A DNA stretch of 64,000 nucleotides, taken from NCBI GenBank assembly GCA_013396655.1, contig WBMV01009196.1:1-64000 (forward strand), given 5' to 3'. A model generated the notes under the pieces. The model was not told the origin of the DNA. It made no database searches and saw only the letters and a program-made list of their open reading frames with translations. A program made the position numbers and the translations under genes. The stretch comes from Campylorhamphus procurvoides. Taxonomy: Eukaryota; Chordata; Aves; Passeriformes; Dendrocolaptidae. This document shows, piece by piece, positions 11,892-22,697 of this stretch (its first letter is position 1; each line of letters begins with the position of its first letter).

Positions 11892-13034
11892 CTGCAAGAC
11901 AGCGACCAGCGTTACCGGCGGTGCCCGGAGGGGGTGTGTGTGTGTTTCTGTGGAGTCGCACCCNNNNNNNNNNNNNNNNNNNNNNNNNNNNNNNNNNNNN
12001 NNNNNNNNNNNNNNNNNNNNNNNNNNNNNNNNNNNNNNNNNNNNNNNNNNNNNNNNNNNNNNNNNNNNNNNNNNNNNNNNNNNNNNNNNNNNNNNNNNNN
12101 NNNNNNNNNNNNNNNNNNNNNNNNNNNNNNNNNNNNNNNNNNNNNNNNNNNNNNNNNNNNNNNNNNNNNNNNNNNNNNNNNNNNNNNNNNNNNNNNNNNN
12201 NNNNNNNNNNNNNNNNNNNNNNNNNNNNNNNNNNNNNNNNNNNNNNNNNNNNNNNNNCGGGCGGCAGCTGCGGGGGCGGCGGGGGGTGGCTGCCCGCAAC
12301 GCGAGGGCACGGCCAGCGCGGCTCACGCGTGGGGAGGGGGCAGTGGGTGACAGAAAGCCGTGCCCCGCGGCTGCCGGCCCCCCTCTCCCAACCCGGCCCG
12401 CGGTCCTGCCCGAGGGGGCTGCCCGCGGAGCCCCCAGCCCGGCGGCTCCGGCCCCCGCCACTACACACAGAGCCATCCCATCCCGCTCCGCCGCGACAAG
12501 CGCTCCGCGCGGGGCACCGAGCGTCCTCGGGAGCGGGGTAAGCGGGCAGAAAAGCCAAGCCGTGTAAGATCCTTCCGTTTACGAGCCATTGGGACACTCT
12601 CCACCATAATNCCCCCAAAAAACAAGAGGGAATTAAAAAAAAAAAAAGAGGGAAAAAAAAAAAGAATCGTGCCCCTTGCCCCCCGCCCCCCCGCAGGAAA
12701 GATAAAGGAACGAATCATCCAAAGCCAAGCCCTTTTAACCGAAATAAAGAAATTATTCCTTTGCTTCGAGTTGCAAAGATAAAAGGATCGACCGTATTCT
12801 CCATTGAATGTGCCACTGGGGCATCAAAGGAAGAAGAATTAAACAGGATGCGAAAGAGAGTCCGTCGAAGTTGGCTTAAAAAAAGGAGTAGATTTAATAT
12901 TTTTTTTTTAATTTTTTTGTTTGGTTGGTTTTTACCTGTCCATTCGCCTTGGATGGAGATGCAGCCACAGCTTCCCCAGGTTTCTCGGCGGAGGCTTCGC
13001 CCTTTGCAGCGGTCTTGGAGAACTGGGCACCCAT
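11748..13034 (-). CDS. MARCKS: MARCKS, myristoylated alanine-rich C-kinase substrate (two exons, internally truncated by an assembly gap)
   Basis: The coding parts are exon 1 at 12936-13034 and exon 2 at 11748-11891, joined in phase 0. Exon 1 gives 33 residues beginning MGAQFSKTAAKGEASAEKPG: Gly2 is the N-myristoylation site and the family signature. The exon junction (KANGQ/ENGHLKVNGD) falls in the MH2 region, the known position of the single MARCKS intron. The start has a strong Kozak context (A at -3, G at +4). Exon 2 ends in an acidic Ala/Pro/Glu-rich tail (QEAAPAEEP...AAQPAE, then TAG). Known role: a natively unfolded protein that tethers to the plasma membrane by myristate plus a basic effector domain, sequesters PIP2, cross-links actin, binds calmodulin, and is released by PKC phosphorylation. 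Oddity: only about 80 codons are present, against roughly 280 in chicken and 330 in mammals (recalled). The Lys/Phe/Ser effector domain is absent. Exon 2 jumps from ...SPAAAE to the C-terminus across a single N at 11840. The reading frame survives only by chance. Identity is very secure; completeness is not. Confidence 0.95.
11892..12935 (-). other. MARCKS: MARCKS intron 1, with a scaffold gap
   Basis: The intron is bounded by GT (12935-12934) and AG (11893-11892) on the minus strand. It contains 294 consecutive N at 11964-12257 and an isolated N at 12611. The flanks are very GC-rich, which explains the sequencing failure. The acceptor has only a modest pyrimidine tract. The true intron length is unknown. 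Confidence 0.85.
11964..12257. other. Assembly gap (294 N)
   Basis: A run of 294 undetermined bases inside the MARCKS intron, flanked by (GT)n on the left and GGC/CGG-rich sequence on the right. No feature can be called inside it; open frames that run through it are artefacts. Confidence 0.99.
12936..13034 (-). CDS. MARCKS: MARCKS coding exon 1
   Basis: This exon has 33 codons and is uninterrupted. It is followed on the minus strand by a consensus donor (CAG/GTAAAAA). It holds the myristoylation signal MGAQFSK and the start of MH2. The exon length and phase match the family. Confidence 0.95.
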
Positions 13035-13430
13035 GCTGTCTTATTCAACAAAGAAACTCAACAGATCCAAAAGGAGGGGAAACAAAGAGCGTTGGGTTGG
13101 TATAAATACTGGGCGACCAGCAGCAGCAGCAACACACACACACACCAGAGGGGGAAAAAAAAGAGAAGAGAGAACAGAACCGATTATAATGCACTCCTTT
13201 TAAAAAATTTAAAGTTGAAGAGATCAAAAAGCAGCAGCACAGGAGGGAGGGGAAAAAAAGGGAGGAAAAAGTCGAGCAAAAAAAAAAAAAAGGAGCCCAA
13301 GTTTAGTAAAAAAGAAGTAATAAAAAATCCCAGATTTGTAGCCGTACTGTAGACAAGGAGAAAATGGAGAAATCTCCCTGGTTGCTAATAAGATGCGGAG
13401 TCCAACGCCCAAGTGCACAGATGAATGGGC
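13035..13430 (-). other. MARCKS: MARCKS 5' UTR (pyrimidine-rich, no upstream ATG)
   Basis: Read on the minus strand, this stretch carries long pyrimidine tracts, a GTGTGT run followed by a GCTGCTGCTG run, and the block CTTATTAGCAACCAGGGAGA. From memory, these match the mammalian MARCKS 5' leader closely. I see no ATG on the minus strand between about 13430 and the start codon at 13034, so translation should begin at the annotated start. The 5' edge is inferred from the end of this recognisable leader; no transcript evidence is available. Confidence 0.75.
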
Positions 13431-13530
13431 TTCCCGAGCGGTGACGGCAGCGCTCCGCCCGCCGCCGGCCAATCGCCGCCGCGGCGCACAAAGCGGGGCG
13501 GGGCGCGCCCGCCCGGCGAACAATGGAGCC
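13431..13530 (-). promoter_or_regulatory. MARCKS: MARCKS core promoter (GC-rich, CCAAT, no usable TATA)
   Basis: The segment immediately upstream of the leader contains an inverted CCAAT box (GATTGGCC on the minus strand, 13467-13474), GC boxes (CCGCCC at 13455-13460; GGGGCGGGG at 13495-13503), a CRE-like half site (TGACGG, 13442-13447) and a SOX-like AACAATGG (13519-13526). The composition and the lack of a TATA box at a suitable distance fit a CpG-island promoter with dispersed initiation. The exact start site is inferred. Confidence 0.65.
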
Positions 13531-13900
13531 GCGATGGCCCCGGTTTGAAATCGGCCCCCGGCCCGTAATGGATGTGCCGCGCCGCGCCGCTCCGCTCCGC
13601 TCCGCTCGGGCGGGAGGGAGGGAGCGAGAGACAGAGGGAGGGAGGGAGCGCCGGGACCCGCGCCGCGCCGCCAACAAAACACCCCGATAGAGCAGAGCGG
13701 AGCGGAGCGGGGCGGGCGGGCAGGGACAATGGTTGTGAGGGGCGTGCGGGTGAGTGCGAGTGCGAGTGTGAGTGAGCGAGCGAGCGAGAGCGTCCCTGCC
13801 CCGCCGCACGCCCCCGCCTGCTGCCGCCGTGAGAGAGCAACAGATAGTGTGTGTGTGTGCGAGCCCCGGGCGGGGGAGAGCGGAGGAGGGGATTAGCTGC
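13531..13900. promoter_or_regulatory. CpG-island upstream promoter with G-quadruplex motifs and GC simple repeats
   Basis: Very GC- and CpG-rich DNA. Plus-strand G-quadruplex motifs occur at 13608-13622 (four GGG with 1-base loops) and 13709-13725 (GGGG, GGG, GGG, GGG with loops of 1-2). A (CCGCT)n tract at about 13586-13607 faces an (AGCGG)n tract at about 13694-13712, so the two can pair. A GAGTGC/GAGC repeat covers about 13752-13790 and a (GT)n run lies at 13847-13858. A second SOX-like ACAATGG is at 13726-13732. Confidence 0.6.
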
Positions 13901-13979
13901 TTTCTCTCTTTTTCTGTTTCATTTTTTTTCACCCCCTTTGTTGTTTTTTTATTATTATTATTCTTTTCTTCCCTGGGTT

Positions 13980-14480
13980 TAATTGGTCGCGATTGTTAAA
14001 TCGCCCCCAATTTGGAAGGTATTTGAACCACGTAGATCGGGTTTCGCCGAACGAGATCACGAGTCGAAATTAGTAGGTCTGTAGGCCAGATGTTGCAAAC
14101 GCTAAAGCAGCGGCAGCAGGAGCCGCTGCCGGAGCAGAAACGGACCCCTCCCCCATAGCGATATTGGCTTGGAATAAAATATTTTGTGATTAGCCTACGG
14201 CTCTAATTAAATTCTGCTGTCTGATTATTCCTGATTTGTATTTTTAAAGTATTTTCTGAGGCGGTGACCCACTTCACGATTACATTTCCATGCACTCAAA
14301 TAGTGGGCGAAGCGACTTTATCAGGGAAATATTCGCGCTTTCCCAAACCCCAGCCCCGAGCGTGTATTTACGTTGAATTTAAACCCTCGAATAATATGTA
14401 ACCCGAAATTAATGCACGCGAATTAACGGTGGTCTGGAGCGCTTAGCAGCGTTGGGGTGGGTGAAATATTACGGACCCGA
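13980..14480. promoter_or_regulatory. AT-rich but CpG-dense block upstream of MARCKS, candidate conserved regulatory element
   Basis: The block has about 30 CpG in 500 bases, though much of it is AT-rich (TAATTAAATT, AATTAATGCACGCGAATTAAC, ATAATATG). CpG kept in AT-rich DNA suggests an unmethylated element under constraint. It includes a perfect 8-bp stem with a 7-base loop at 14107-14129 (GCAGCGGC/GCCGCTGC) and several homeodomain-type TAAT cores. No transcript is evident. Function is inferred. Confidence 0.4.
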
Positions 14481-15100
14481 TTGATTTCCTTTCTCGGGGG
14501 AGGGGGCGGCTCCCTCCCTCCTCGCTGTGATGCGGAGAAGGCTGGCCCAGAGCCCCCCCACCCCACACACTTCCTCGACACCCCCATCCCCTTTTAAGGA
14601 GCAGAAACGAGCGTCAGAACGATCGTTTCCCCAAGTCGGGTAATCTCCTGCGAACGCCTCTTGTTTATAAACAAGGATGTTAAAATGATTCCGATAATGA
14701 AGGGCTGCGGAGCGGGGAGGCTCGGCCCAGCCTCCCACCTCCCTCCCTCCCCGCGGATTACCGGGGCTGGCGGGACCGGTGGGCTTCGTGTGGGCGCCGG
14801 GAGCCGCCTCTCGGTCACGCCGGCGAGGGCAGCCGGCCGCCTTCAACCGCTCAAGAATGTATTTCGTTTCTTGGGGGCAAAAAGGGGCATATGGTTGGTG
14901 TTTTTTTTACGAGGTGCATATGCGANGGGATCCGTGGGCTGCCGCCCCCCCGGGCGGAGCGGCGTGTGCGGCAGCGGGCACCGCCGGCAGAAGGGATGGA
15001 GCGGGCTGCGCAGGGCTCACCTTGTGGCGTGACGGCAGCGCGACCGTGGGGCACGGACAGCCGGGCAGCTTCCTTCCTCGGGATCCTCCGCCGCTTCTCA
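14481..15100. other. Outer CpG island, no gene
   Basis: GC-rich DNA with C-rich and CTCCCT-type tracts at about 14725-14755 and a C-run near 14947. An isolated N sits at 14926. Open frames here are composition effects. Confidence 0.5.
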
Positions 15101-18100
15101 AGGGGACTCCACGTGTAGTGTTTTCTCTCCTTCTTTCCTTTTGAGCTGGATATTAAGCAAATCGTGATTTTGTGGGTGGTAGTTTTGGATTTTCTTTTTT
15201 CTTTTTAGACTGGCTAACAGATCACCTAAGAAGACCTCCTGGAAGACCAAGACAGGATCTCGCAATCAGTATCAAAAGGCACCTGTGCATCTTGCATGGG
15301 TATATGAAATTTCATCGGCACGGGCATATGCATTTTTACTTTCCACCATAGCTACGTCTGAATTTCAAAGTAGTGTTACTTAAAAATTTTAACAGAGTGA
15401 CTGTGGGAGTTTAGACGGCGTGTGCTTTGCATTATGCTTTTGATATGTTTTTCAACCATTTCAATGTCTTACAACCTGAGAAGAAAAAGAGAAAGAAAAA
15501 AAGAAAAAGCCTTGACTGATGTTACTGTAGGTGTTTAGTTCCACAATTTCTTCTGTAGAGTCTCTGGACCAGCAGGAAATCTGGAATATATGTACACTCC
15601 TGCTTCAGTCCCAGTGCAGTTAAAACCTGGACAGCTATCTATAACCCAAACCCTTGAACGAGAGGTGCAAATGTAGGATTTAATCCCTTGAATGACCTCT
15701 TGAGCCCATCAGCTCTGTGTCACACCACACCTTTATGCTCCAAGCAAGGAGATACGCTGGAGGGGAGATTCCTCATTCTTGAACTTCTACTTTACTCAAG
15801 TTCCTGATCTTTTCATCTCCTTCCAAGGGGAAGAGAGAGAGAGGAAATAAAGACAGGAGAAAAAACAAAACAAAACACTGGTGTTTTGCAGCAGGACCAA
15901 TCAGTTATGAATATGAGAATACCAATTTTCTATCATGCTTTCCACATAAAAAGTTGTGACATTTATGTGTCAGGAACGAGGATGTACCAGTGTAAAGTTG
16001 CTTGTGCAACTCCACTCCAAGGGTGAAGATTTAGTGTCTGAAAAAAATGGTACCGTTGTCAAGTATATTTGTGTTAAGACTTTTACCACAATAGCTGTGT
16101 CAGCAGAAAATCGTATCCCCTCCCTGTGGCACGGGTGGTGATATTTCTAAGAACGTGACAGCCATGACTTAAGGGACAGCTCAAAAATTAAATCAGGGGA
16201 GACCAAAAATGAAGAAGAGACAGGGCTACGACCTGTTCTCAGGGGGCAGCAGAATTCATCTTCCCTTGCTACCCAAAGGTTAAGGGTCCTGTCACAACCA
16301 ATTTCCTGATTTCTGATAGGGTGTTGGATGCCCCAGATGAAGTTGTCTTTTTGCAGTACTTCCAAAATGTGACTGCTCTCAGCACATCTTGCCTGAGGTG
16401 TTTTCATCTTCTACCTTCTGGGAAGGGGGAAGACTGAGGTGTGGACTGATGAAATGCTTTGTACAGTGCTGTCCAGCAAATCAGCATCGCAGCTGACTCA
16501 GTTACTGATGCTTGGCTGTGACTTCACGATCATTCATACCGAATCTGTGCCTTGCAGCTACAACTTTGATCAGGTGTAAACACAAACCTTCCAGTCAAGC
16601 TAGCCAGGTATAAGCATGGTATGTAGTGCTTATGTAAACTTTACACTTTCTGTAGGGAGTTTAGAAGAAATACTGATAGCTTTTGTCCCAAGAGCAGCTG
16701 AGGCAAAGTTGCCCCTGCAAAGTATTTGGGCACATCTAGAACAACAACTGAATGTGGTGCCACACTCCAGGTTATGGGGCTATGGAATTACTGACCTTAC
16801 ATCAGGTCCTCTGAAGCTGCAGTTTACCACCCTATGAAAGCATGGCTTATGACTCTTGCAACCACTGCCCAACTTCCCATCTCACTAATATCCAGCTTTT
16901 ATTTTTTTGTTTGTTTTTTTTCTCAATACTGTCTAAAACATTAATTTCCATCCATTCCTGAAAGACAGGTAGATGAAATGGCACTTTCATTTGACACTTC
17001 AGGAAAAGAAGAAAGCTGCTCAGTAACAGCTCCCTGCCAGTATGGCAGCCACTCACTGGAGTCCCAGGAAAAAGCATCAGTGACACTCACACTCAGCTAA
17101 GGTAAAAGCACAATCATGAACACGTTTTAACTCCTGTTAAAATTTGAAACTTAAAAACATGTCCTAACTGGCCACACATAGTTGGGACATCAATGTATTT
17201 TAACATGTTTGCTGGCAAATGCATTAAAATGCAGCACACCCTGCCAACACTGAGAATTTGAAAACATGTTAATTAAAAGTTTTCACTGACACTTTTTTCT
17301 TTATTTTGCTGTTTTGTTTGGTTTGGTTTTGGTTTGGTTTTTTTAATATACCTTTATCCTCGTCCAGACAAGTCTTTAAAGAAAATGAATCTAAAAGTGG
17401 TTTGGGGAGTGGGAATCCAATATTTACAGAAATCCTGAAGCTGTGTATGCTTTTTAGCGTTCTCATTGTGACTCTCCCCTTGGTGATCTGATCTCTGAGA
17501 AGGTGCTGGGAAGTCTTGTATCCTGGGGTGCACAGAGACCTTTCCTCTGTGCAAAGAGGGTAGCAAGCAAAGTGAAAAATAATAAAGTTTACGCTGAGAG
17601 ATGATGTTCCCTATGCGCTCATCTGCTTTCTTGGAAGTCCTTTCTTCTTTTGTCCTGGTCCTATGGAGAAACAGTGTAACATGCATAGGACAGAAAATAT
17701 CTTGCTTTCCCAGGAACTGTCAAACTGGGACTGTGCTGTTAATGGGAGAACAGGATAATATAAGCTGAATAATGTTAAAAGTTTCAAGTTCTATGTGCAG
17801 ATTTGCAGAATAGTTGCATCTTTTCCAGTTTCTGAAAAGTGAATATTTCATAATGTCTTAATCGGTGCTGAGATTTCTTACTGACATATCAACTCAGTTA
17901 CTTCAAGCTTTACTCCAGTTTGGTGCAATGCTATCAAAAGCTTTTAACCTTTATGTCACTCACAACCATTACAAGCCCTTTACTAATATTTGCCAAGCTT
18001 TTATTAACTGAATACATTCAACAATGTTTGTTAAACAGGATCCAGGCTGTTTGAATGTCCACTGTGCTGGGAAACTAAAAACTTAACAGAGCTTATGTAT

Positions 18101-21100
18101 TCTAAAAGTATCATATAGTTGTTCTCTCTCATAACTAATAAAAAAATATATGTCAACCAACTAGATAATTGCCTTCTAGTAATGAAGCTGGTTACTTTTT
18201 TAGGGAAAAAAGTAAGTAAAAAATCTACAAAATAAAATCAAGAATAAGAAAACCAACAATAAACCCAACCCAAACTGAATAAAGATTCCTTAGATGGTAC
18301 AAAGGGAAAAACACTCCTGTAAAGCCCAAGCCCCTCCCTTAAGAGCAATCACAGCAAGAAACAATAACAGGGGAGGTGTGAGTATACCACTAAAAGGCTG
18401 GTGCTATATGCTGATTGTGCTTTCAAGAACACCATTTCAGGAGCAAAGAAAGGGCACTGGGTCTCCATTGCATTAAGTGGGGTGTGAACAAAAAAAATAG
18501 TAGTAGAGAGTTGTAAACACTTTGCATCCCTCCGTTCTAAGAATAAATACTGTTCCACTGCAGCGCCCCAACAGTTTTACCCGGACTAAATAAATGCAGC
18601 AGCAGCCCTTTGCTCCCTTCATTCCTGCGCTCTGGCCCTACAGCTCCACTCCCTCCATTGTGTGTGCCCTGGCTTTCCTCTGACCTTATGATAAGCCATT
18701 TGGAGAGTTATACCAGCAGAAAACTATTCTCTCTCTTTCCCAATATCCTCCTTCTCTGCTCTGCCCAGCCCACCCCCCACCCCTCACTTTTTGAGGGAGA
18801 AGGGTCGTTTCCTGCTAATTCAGCTTCTATAATTCTTGGCCAGACAAGCAGCAGTGATGACAAGCAGGTGATAACCTGATTCAGCCTCAAGTTAGGCTTC
18901 AGTTCCAATGACGTTTGACTCAACAAAATTCCCCTTCTCCGCAACTTGTGCTTGCTTCCATTTTCCCGACCCTACTTCAGTTCTGCTGGGAGGAGTGGTC
19001 CATGTTAAAAATGCCTCATGAGCAGATACTTTTCAGAATGGCACTGACAGGTCATGTCTCATCAAGTTTCTATGAAAGAGCACATGGACTTTAATGATGA
19101 GTACTTTGTGCCATATTGCTACAGAAAGCCCAGCTTTTCTGATTTTCAGATAGATTTGAAGGGGTCAGGACTTAAATAAAAGTGTAACCATGAACATTTA
19201 TGCTGAAAAATGTCACAGGGTGTGAAATAAAACTGATGGACACAGCTAAACAGAAATCTGTTTAAAATAAAAAAGAGGAAGCCCTTGAGCTTGACTCAGA
19301 GATTTGGATTCCTGTCATTTAGTTGTGAATTGAAACTGATCTAGGGCTGCATCAAGCAGGGGCTCAAGGCTGTGTAATTAACAGCCAACATATCTAGTGC
19401 CTAGACTCTCCACAGGGCTCAGGCTGCAGGGAGAAAGCCAAGTTCCAAAGCCTGTAATTTGCACAGCTGGCAGGTAGAGACTGGTACCCTGAAGCTGCTT
19501 TTATGATTCTCACTGCCTGAAAAAATACACTACAGCCACAAGGTGCAAAAGGCTAAGCCCGTACAAGTTGTTGTTGTTATTGCTGTTGTTATACTCAGCT
19601 CAGAAAGGCTGTTTGTTTCAGGTAGCTGGAATAAACATTATATAGTGCATCCCAGTCAGCTTGGCAGAAATGTATATGACCTCTAATTTTTGGTGTCCTA
19701 GGAGGGCACAGATTTCATACCAGTGTTTGTATAATCCCCAGCTACACAGAAATAAATCACAAATAGGAAATACGAACATTTGTGCCTGTCTCAGAGACTT
19801 GTATTCCTTATATTTCGTTGTAGAGAAGTATATCCCTTTACTTGGAAGCCAGCACTCTGACCTCTTTCCTGTCGTGAGGTGCCTTAGCCCCTTTGAAAGC
19901 TTAAGAGGCGGTCCCCTTTCATCCAGCAGCTCAGTGGTGGAGATCAGGAAGCACGGTTTTAATTCCCACCTAAAAAAACTTGAATCCCTTCATTTACCTC
20001 CCTCTGCTTTTCCCATGAAGTTCTAGGATGAGGAAATGTGAGCACAAATGTTTCCATTTTCTCTTGCTGAAGCTGTTCAGCAAAGGAATTAGGAATTACT
20101 CTTTGACATGGAGAATTACGTAGTAATTGCTCCAAAAAAAGGGAGCATGATTCTGCAGCCTAATTGCTTAGCAGACCTGCCTGGGAGTGGGAGACAGCTT
20201 GCCTCTGGTTCTCACTCCACTGAAAATGCCACTGTTTTCTAGTTTCTAGGTCCTGTGGCAAGCAAGGGCTGACTCTCGTGGTCCAGTGTTAGCAGTGTGA
20301 CCCAGTGACTTCAAGACACAGTCCTGATCCTGTTTTATCTCATTCTTCATCTTTCAAGTAATTTTTTTGCAAGGTGGACCACTAAGCAGAATACTGGTAT
20401 GCTCCAGCACTGTCATGCTTCCAGCTAGACAGGTCAGCTGCACAGCTTAAATGGAGTAAGAGAGGACTACATGCCATGGCCCCTTCCCTCCCATGTGGCA
20501 GGGCTTCCTTTGCATGCAAAACATGTCAATGCCCAGGTAAAGCATCAATTGCACTGGACATCACACACATACACAGACCTCTGTGTTTCCTCGGGGGATG
20601 CCCTTGAGCAGCTTCTTCTGAAGCAGTTTGGAGACAGAATGACTGAGGTGGGACACAGTCCATTGGTTGGGTACCTCTGGTGACACCTCTATTGTCTTGT
20701 TTGTCCTGGCATTTTGAAAAGCAGTGACAGATCATACCTTCAGTCTAGAGTTGCTGGGTCCAGTCTGTTGAATTCAGCAACTTACTGATGACTTTGAATT
20801 CTCTGTGTTTGGATGACCAACATGCATTTATATGCTTTTGTAGATTTAGCTGCAGTTTTTAACCCTTTGACAGAGAGATGCATTCACTGGTGCTTCATGT
20901 TAAATACATCAGACTTTCAGATTTTTAATATTTTCTTTTTTTCATCTTCCTTTGGCACAGTGAATGATTGAGACCGTTATGATATCATTCCAGTATTACA
21001 TACCCACAACCATTTTATTTTTGTTTATATTATGACTAAACATTTTCTATATTAGAAAGTGTTCACTCCACGTGCATTTTGTATTTTAGCATCTTGCTTT

Positions 21101-21105
21101 TCATT
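15101..21105. other. Gene-poor upstream flank of MARCKS
   Basis: No coding gene recognised. Features are a strong-looking plus-strand splice-acceptor sequence at 15190-15208, purine-rich runs (15480-15511, 15834-15872), GTTT/GGTTT low complexity at 17306-17345 and (TTG)n at about 19566-19588. Confidence 0.45.
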
Positions 21106-21107
21106 GC

Positions 21108-21560
21108 AGTTGTGTGCAGTTTTGTGCACCACACTGTGTGCACCACACTGTAAAAATGGTATAAGACTCTTAGAGAGCATCCAAAGGAGAGCCATGAAGG
21201 TGGTGAAGGTGGCCTAGAGAGGAAGCAATACAAGAAATAGATGAGGTTATGTGGCTTGGTCAGCTTGGAGAAGAGCAGTTGCTGGGGAGACTTCATTGTG
21301 GTCTACAACTTCCTCACAAGGGAAAGCAGAGGGGCAGGCATTGTTCTCTTCTCTCCAGTGACCAGTGATAGGACCCGAAAGAATGGCATGAACTGTGTCA
21401 GGGGAGGTTTAGGTTGGATATTAAGAAAAGGTTCTTCACCCTTATGGGTGGCTGGGCACTGCAACAACGTGATTCTTGGGGTGGTCTTGTGCAGGGCCAG
21501 GAGTTGGACTCTATGATCCTTGTGAATCCCTTCCAGCTCAGAAAATTTTATGATTCTGTG
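21108..21560 (+). mobile_element. CR1 LINE, 5'-truncated, 3' end intact
   Basis: Plus-strand CR1 3' portion: TTAGAGAGCATCCAAAGGAG, then GGTGAAGGTGGCCTAGAGAG, GCTTGGAGAAGAGCAG, GTTGGATATTAAGAAAAGGT, and GGAGTTGGACTCTATGATCC. It ends at the typical terminus TTTTATGATTCTGTG. 5' truncation is the norm for CR1. A perfect 14-bp tandem duplication (21124-21137 and 21138-21151) lies near its 5' edge. Divergence is moderate and there is no coding capacity. Confidence 0.9.
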
Positions 21561-22025
21561 TAACCTGATGCAAGAGGGTTAAGTTCATATCCAGTTCTAT
21601 AAACCCTCAGAAGAGTTCACTGTACTCACGGTAGTGAGTGCACTTGTCACTAAGAGTATGGATATGTAGGATGAGGGCCACCTATTTAAGTCTAATAGGA
21701 ACAAAAACTACTGTCTGCACGTCAGAGGGGTTGATCCAACTGCTTTGTGTAAGAAATGAGTAATGAATGTCTTTTCTTTTTGGCAGTGGCCTTAGAATTT
21801 TGCTGTATAATTGTTTCTGCAGCCATGTACTAGGTTTCAAAGATGTAGTGAGTGAGACAACTGAGAAGTAATTTCTGTAGCTAATATTGCAAGAAGTCAT
21901 GTCTATGAGATTCTCAGGCTGCAGGCTTCCAGACAGTAAATTAAGAGTTGTTAAAACAAATGGGTTAATGATTACAAGTGCATGTGTTTGATTTAGAATT
22001 GCACATACACATGAGAGACAGGAAA

Positions 22026-22139
22026 GGTTATTGGTGAAATAAGTGGTTTGAGATAGGGGCATTTGTGTCTGTATTCCTGCGTTGGATTATTGGTGAAATA
22101 ACTAGTTTAAAATGGGGGCATTTTTATCCATATTTCTGC
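22026..22139. repeat. Diverged 59-bp-period direct repeat, two copies
   Basis: TTATTGGTGAAATAA starts copy one at 22028 and TTATTGGTGAAATAA starts copy two at 22087. The 53 aligned bases differ at about 10 places (about 81% identity), including GGGGCATTT and TATT(C/T)CTGC at matching offsets. An old tandem duplication. Confidence 0.75.
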
Positions 22140-22364
22140 CCTGTGGTAGACTGTGATTAGGGTAAGTCTCTAGGTGTAACTGCTGTGGAGACCAGGGTTC
22201 TGCTTTGGGGCACTAGCTATAGTACATCTTGTTGTGGATATTGGAAGCAGACATGGAAATAAGCATAAATAAACTGGCTCCAAGTCTTGGTAAAGAAAAT
22301 TTTTCTGCCTTGAAGTCTCTGCGTATTTGTTGCCAAACATATCTTGTACCCAAGCTTGTATAAA

Positions 22365-22692
22365 ACCACTGTCAAGCAAAGGTAGCAGGAGGACTGCATG
22401 GATGAACAAAAAGCTTCTGACTAAATGCAAACTTAAAAAGGAAGAATGCAGAAGAAGCAGAAGCCGGTGACCCAGGAACATAGTGTGCAGCAATGGGGTT
22501 AGGAAAGCCAAAACCCACCTGGAGTTAAATCTAGTAAGGGATGAGAAGGGCTTCTACACATATACCAGCAACAAAAAGAAGATCATGGAAAATGTGGGCC
22601 TGCTTCTGAAAGGGGATGGGACCCTGGTGCCAACGGTTACAGAAGAGATCAGCTATGCCTATACTCACTTCAGTTCCAAGATGTTGTACTTC
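22365..22692 (+). mobile_element. CR1 LINE internal fragment (ORF2, endonuclease/RT linker region)
   Basis: The DNA follows the CR1 ORF2 order: AGGAGGACTGCATGGATGAA, then AAGCTTCTGACTAAATGCAA, GGTTAGGAAAGCCAAAAC, CTGGAGTTAAATCTAG, AAGGGCTTCTACACATATAC, GAAAATGTGGGCCTGCTTCT. The reading frame at 22483-22692 gives VRKAKTHLELNLVRDEKGFY and then TSNKKKIMENVGLLL, a degenerate form of the CR1 'RKAKAQLELNLARD...KGFYKYI' stretch. No CR1 3' terminus follows, so this is an internal remnant. Its 5' edge may extend left to about 22250. Confidence 0.85.
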
Positions 22693-22697
22693 TGAGA

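Noticed and set aside
11635..12618. 327-codon minus-strand frame, and several overlapping frames, across the N run
   Set aside because: Most of the length is undetermined bases; only the MARCKS exon 2 part is real.
13101..13108. TATAAATA, TATA-like
   Set aside because: It is on the plus strand, inside the MARCKS leader and close to the start codon; the surrounding text matches known 5' UTR sequence.
13045..13227. 60-codon frame just upstream of the MARCKS start, which could be taken for a uORF
   Set aside because: It begins at TTG, not ATG; no ATG exists on that strand in the leader.
13224..13932. Long Arg/Pro/Ala-rich frames on the minus strand through the CpG island (up to 209 codons)
   Set aside because: GC-rich composition removes stop codons. 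The residues are low-complexity, and the region overlaps the MARCKS promoter and leader.
19661..20026. 121-codon plus-strand frame
   Set aside because: No domain recognised and no retroelement or pseudogene signature.
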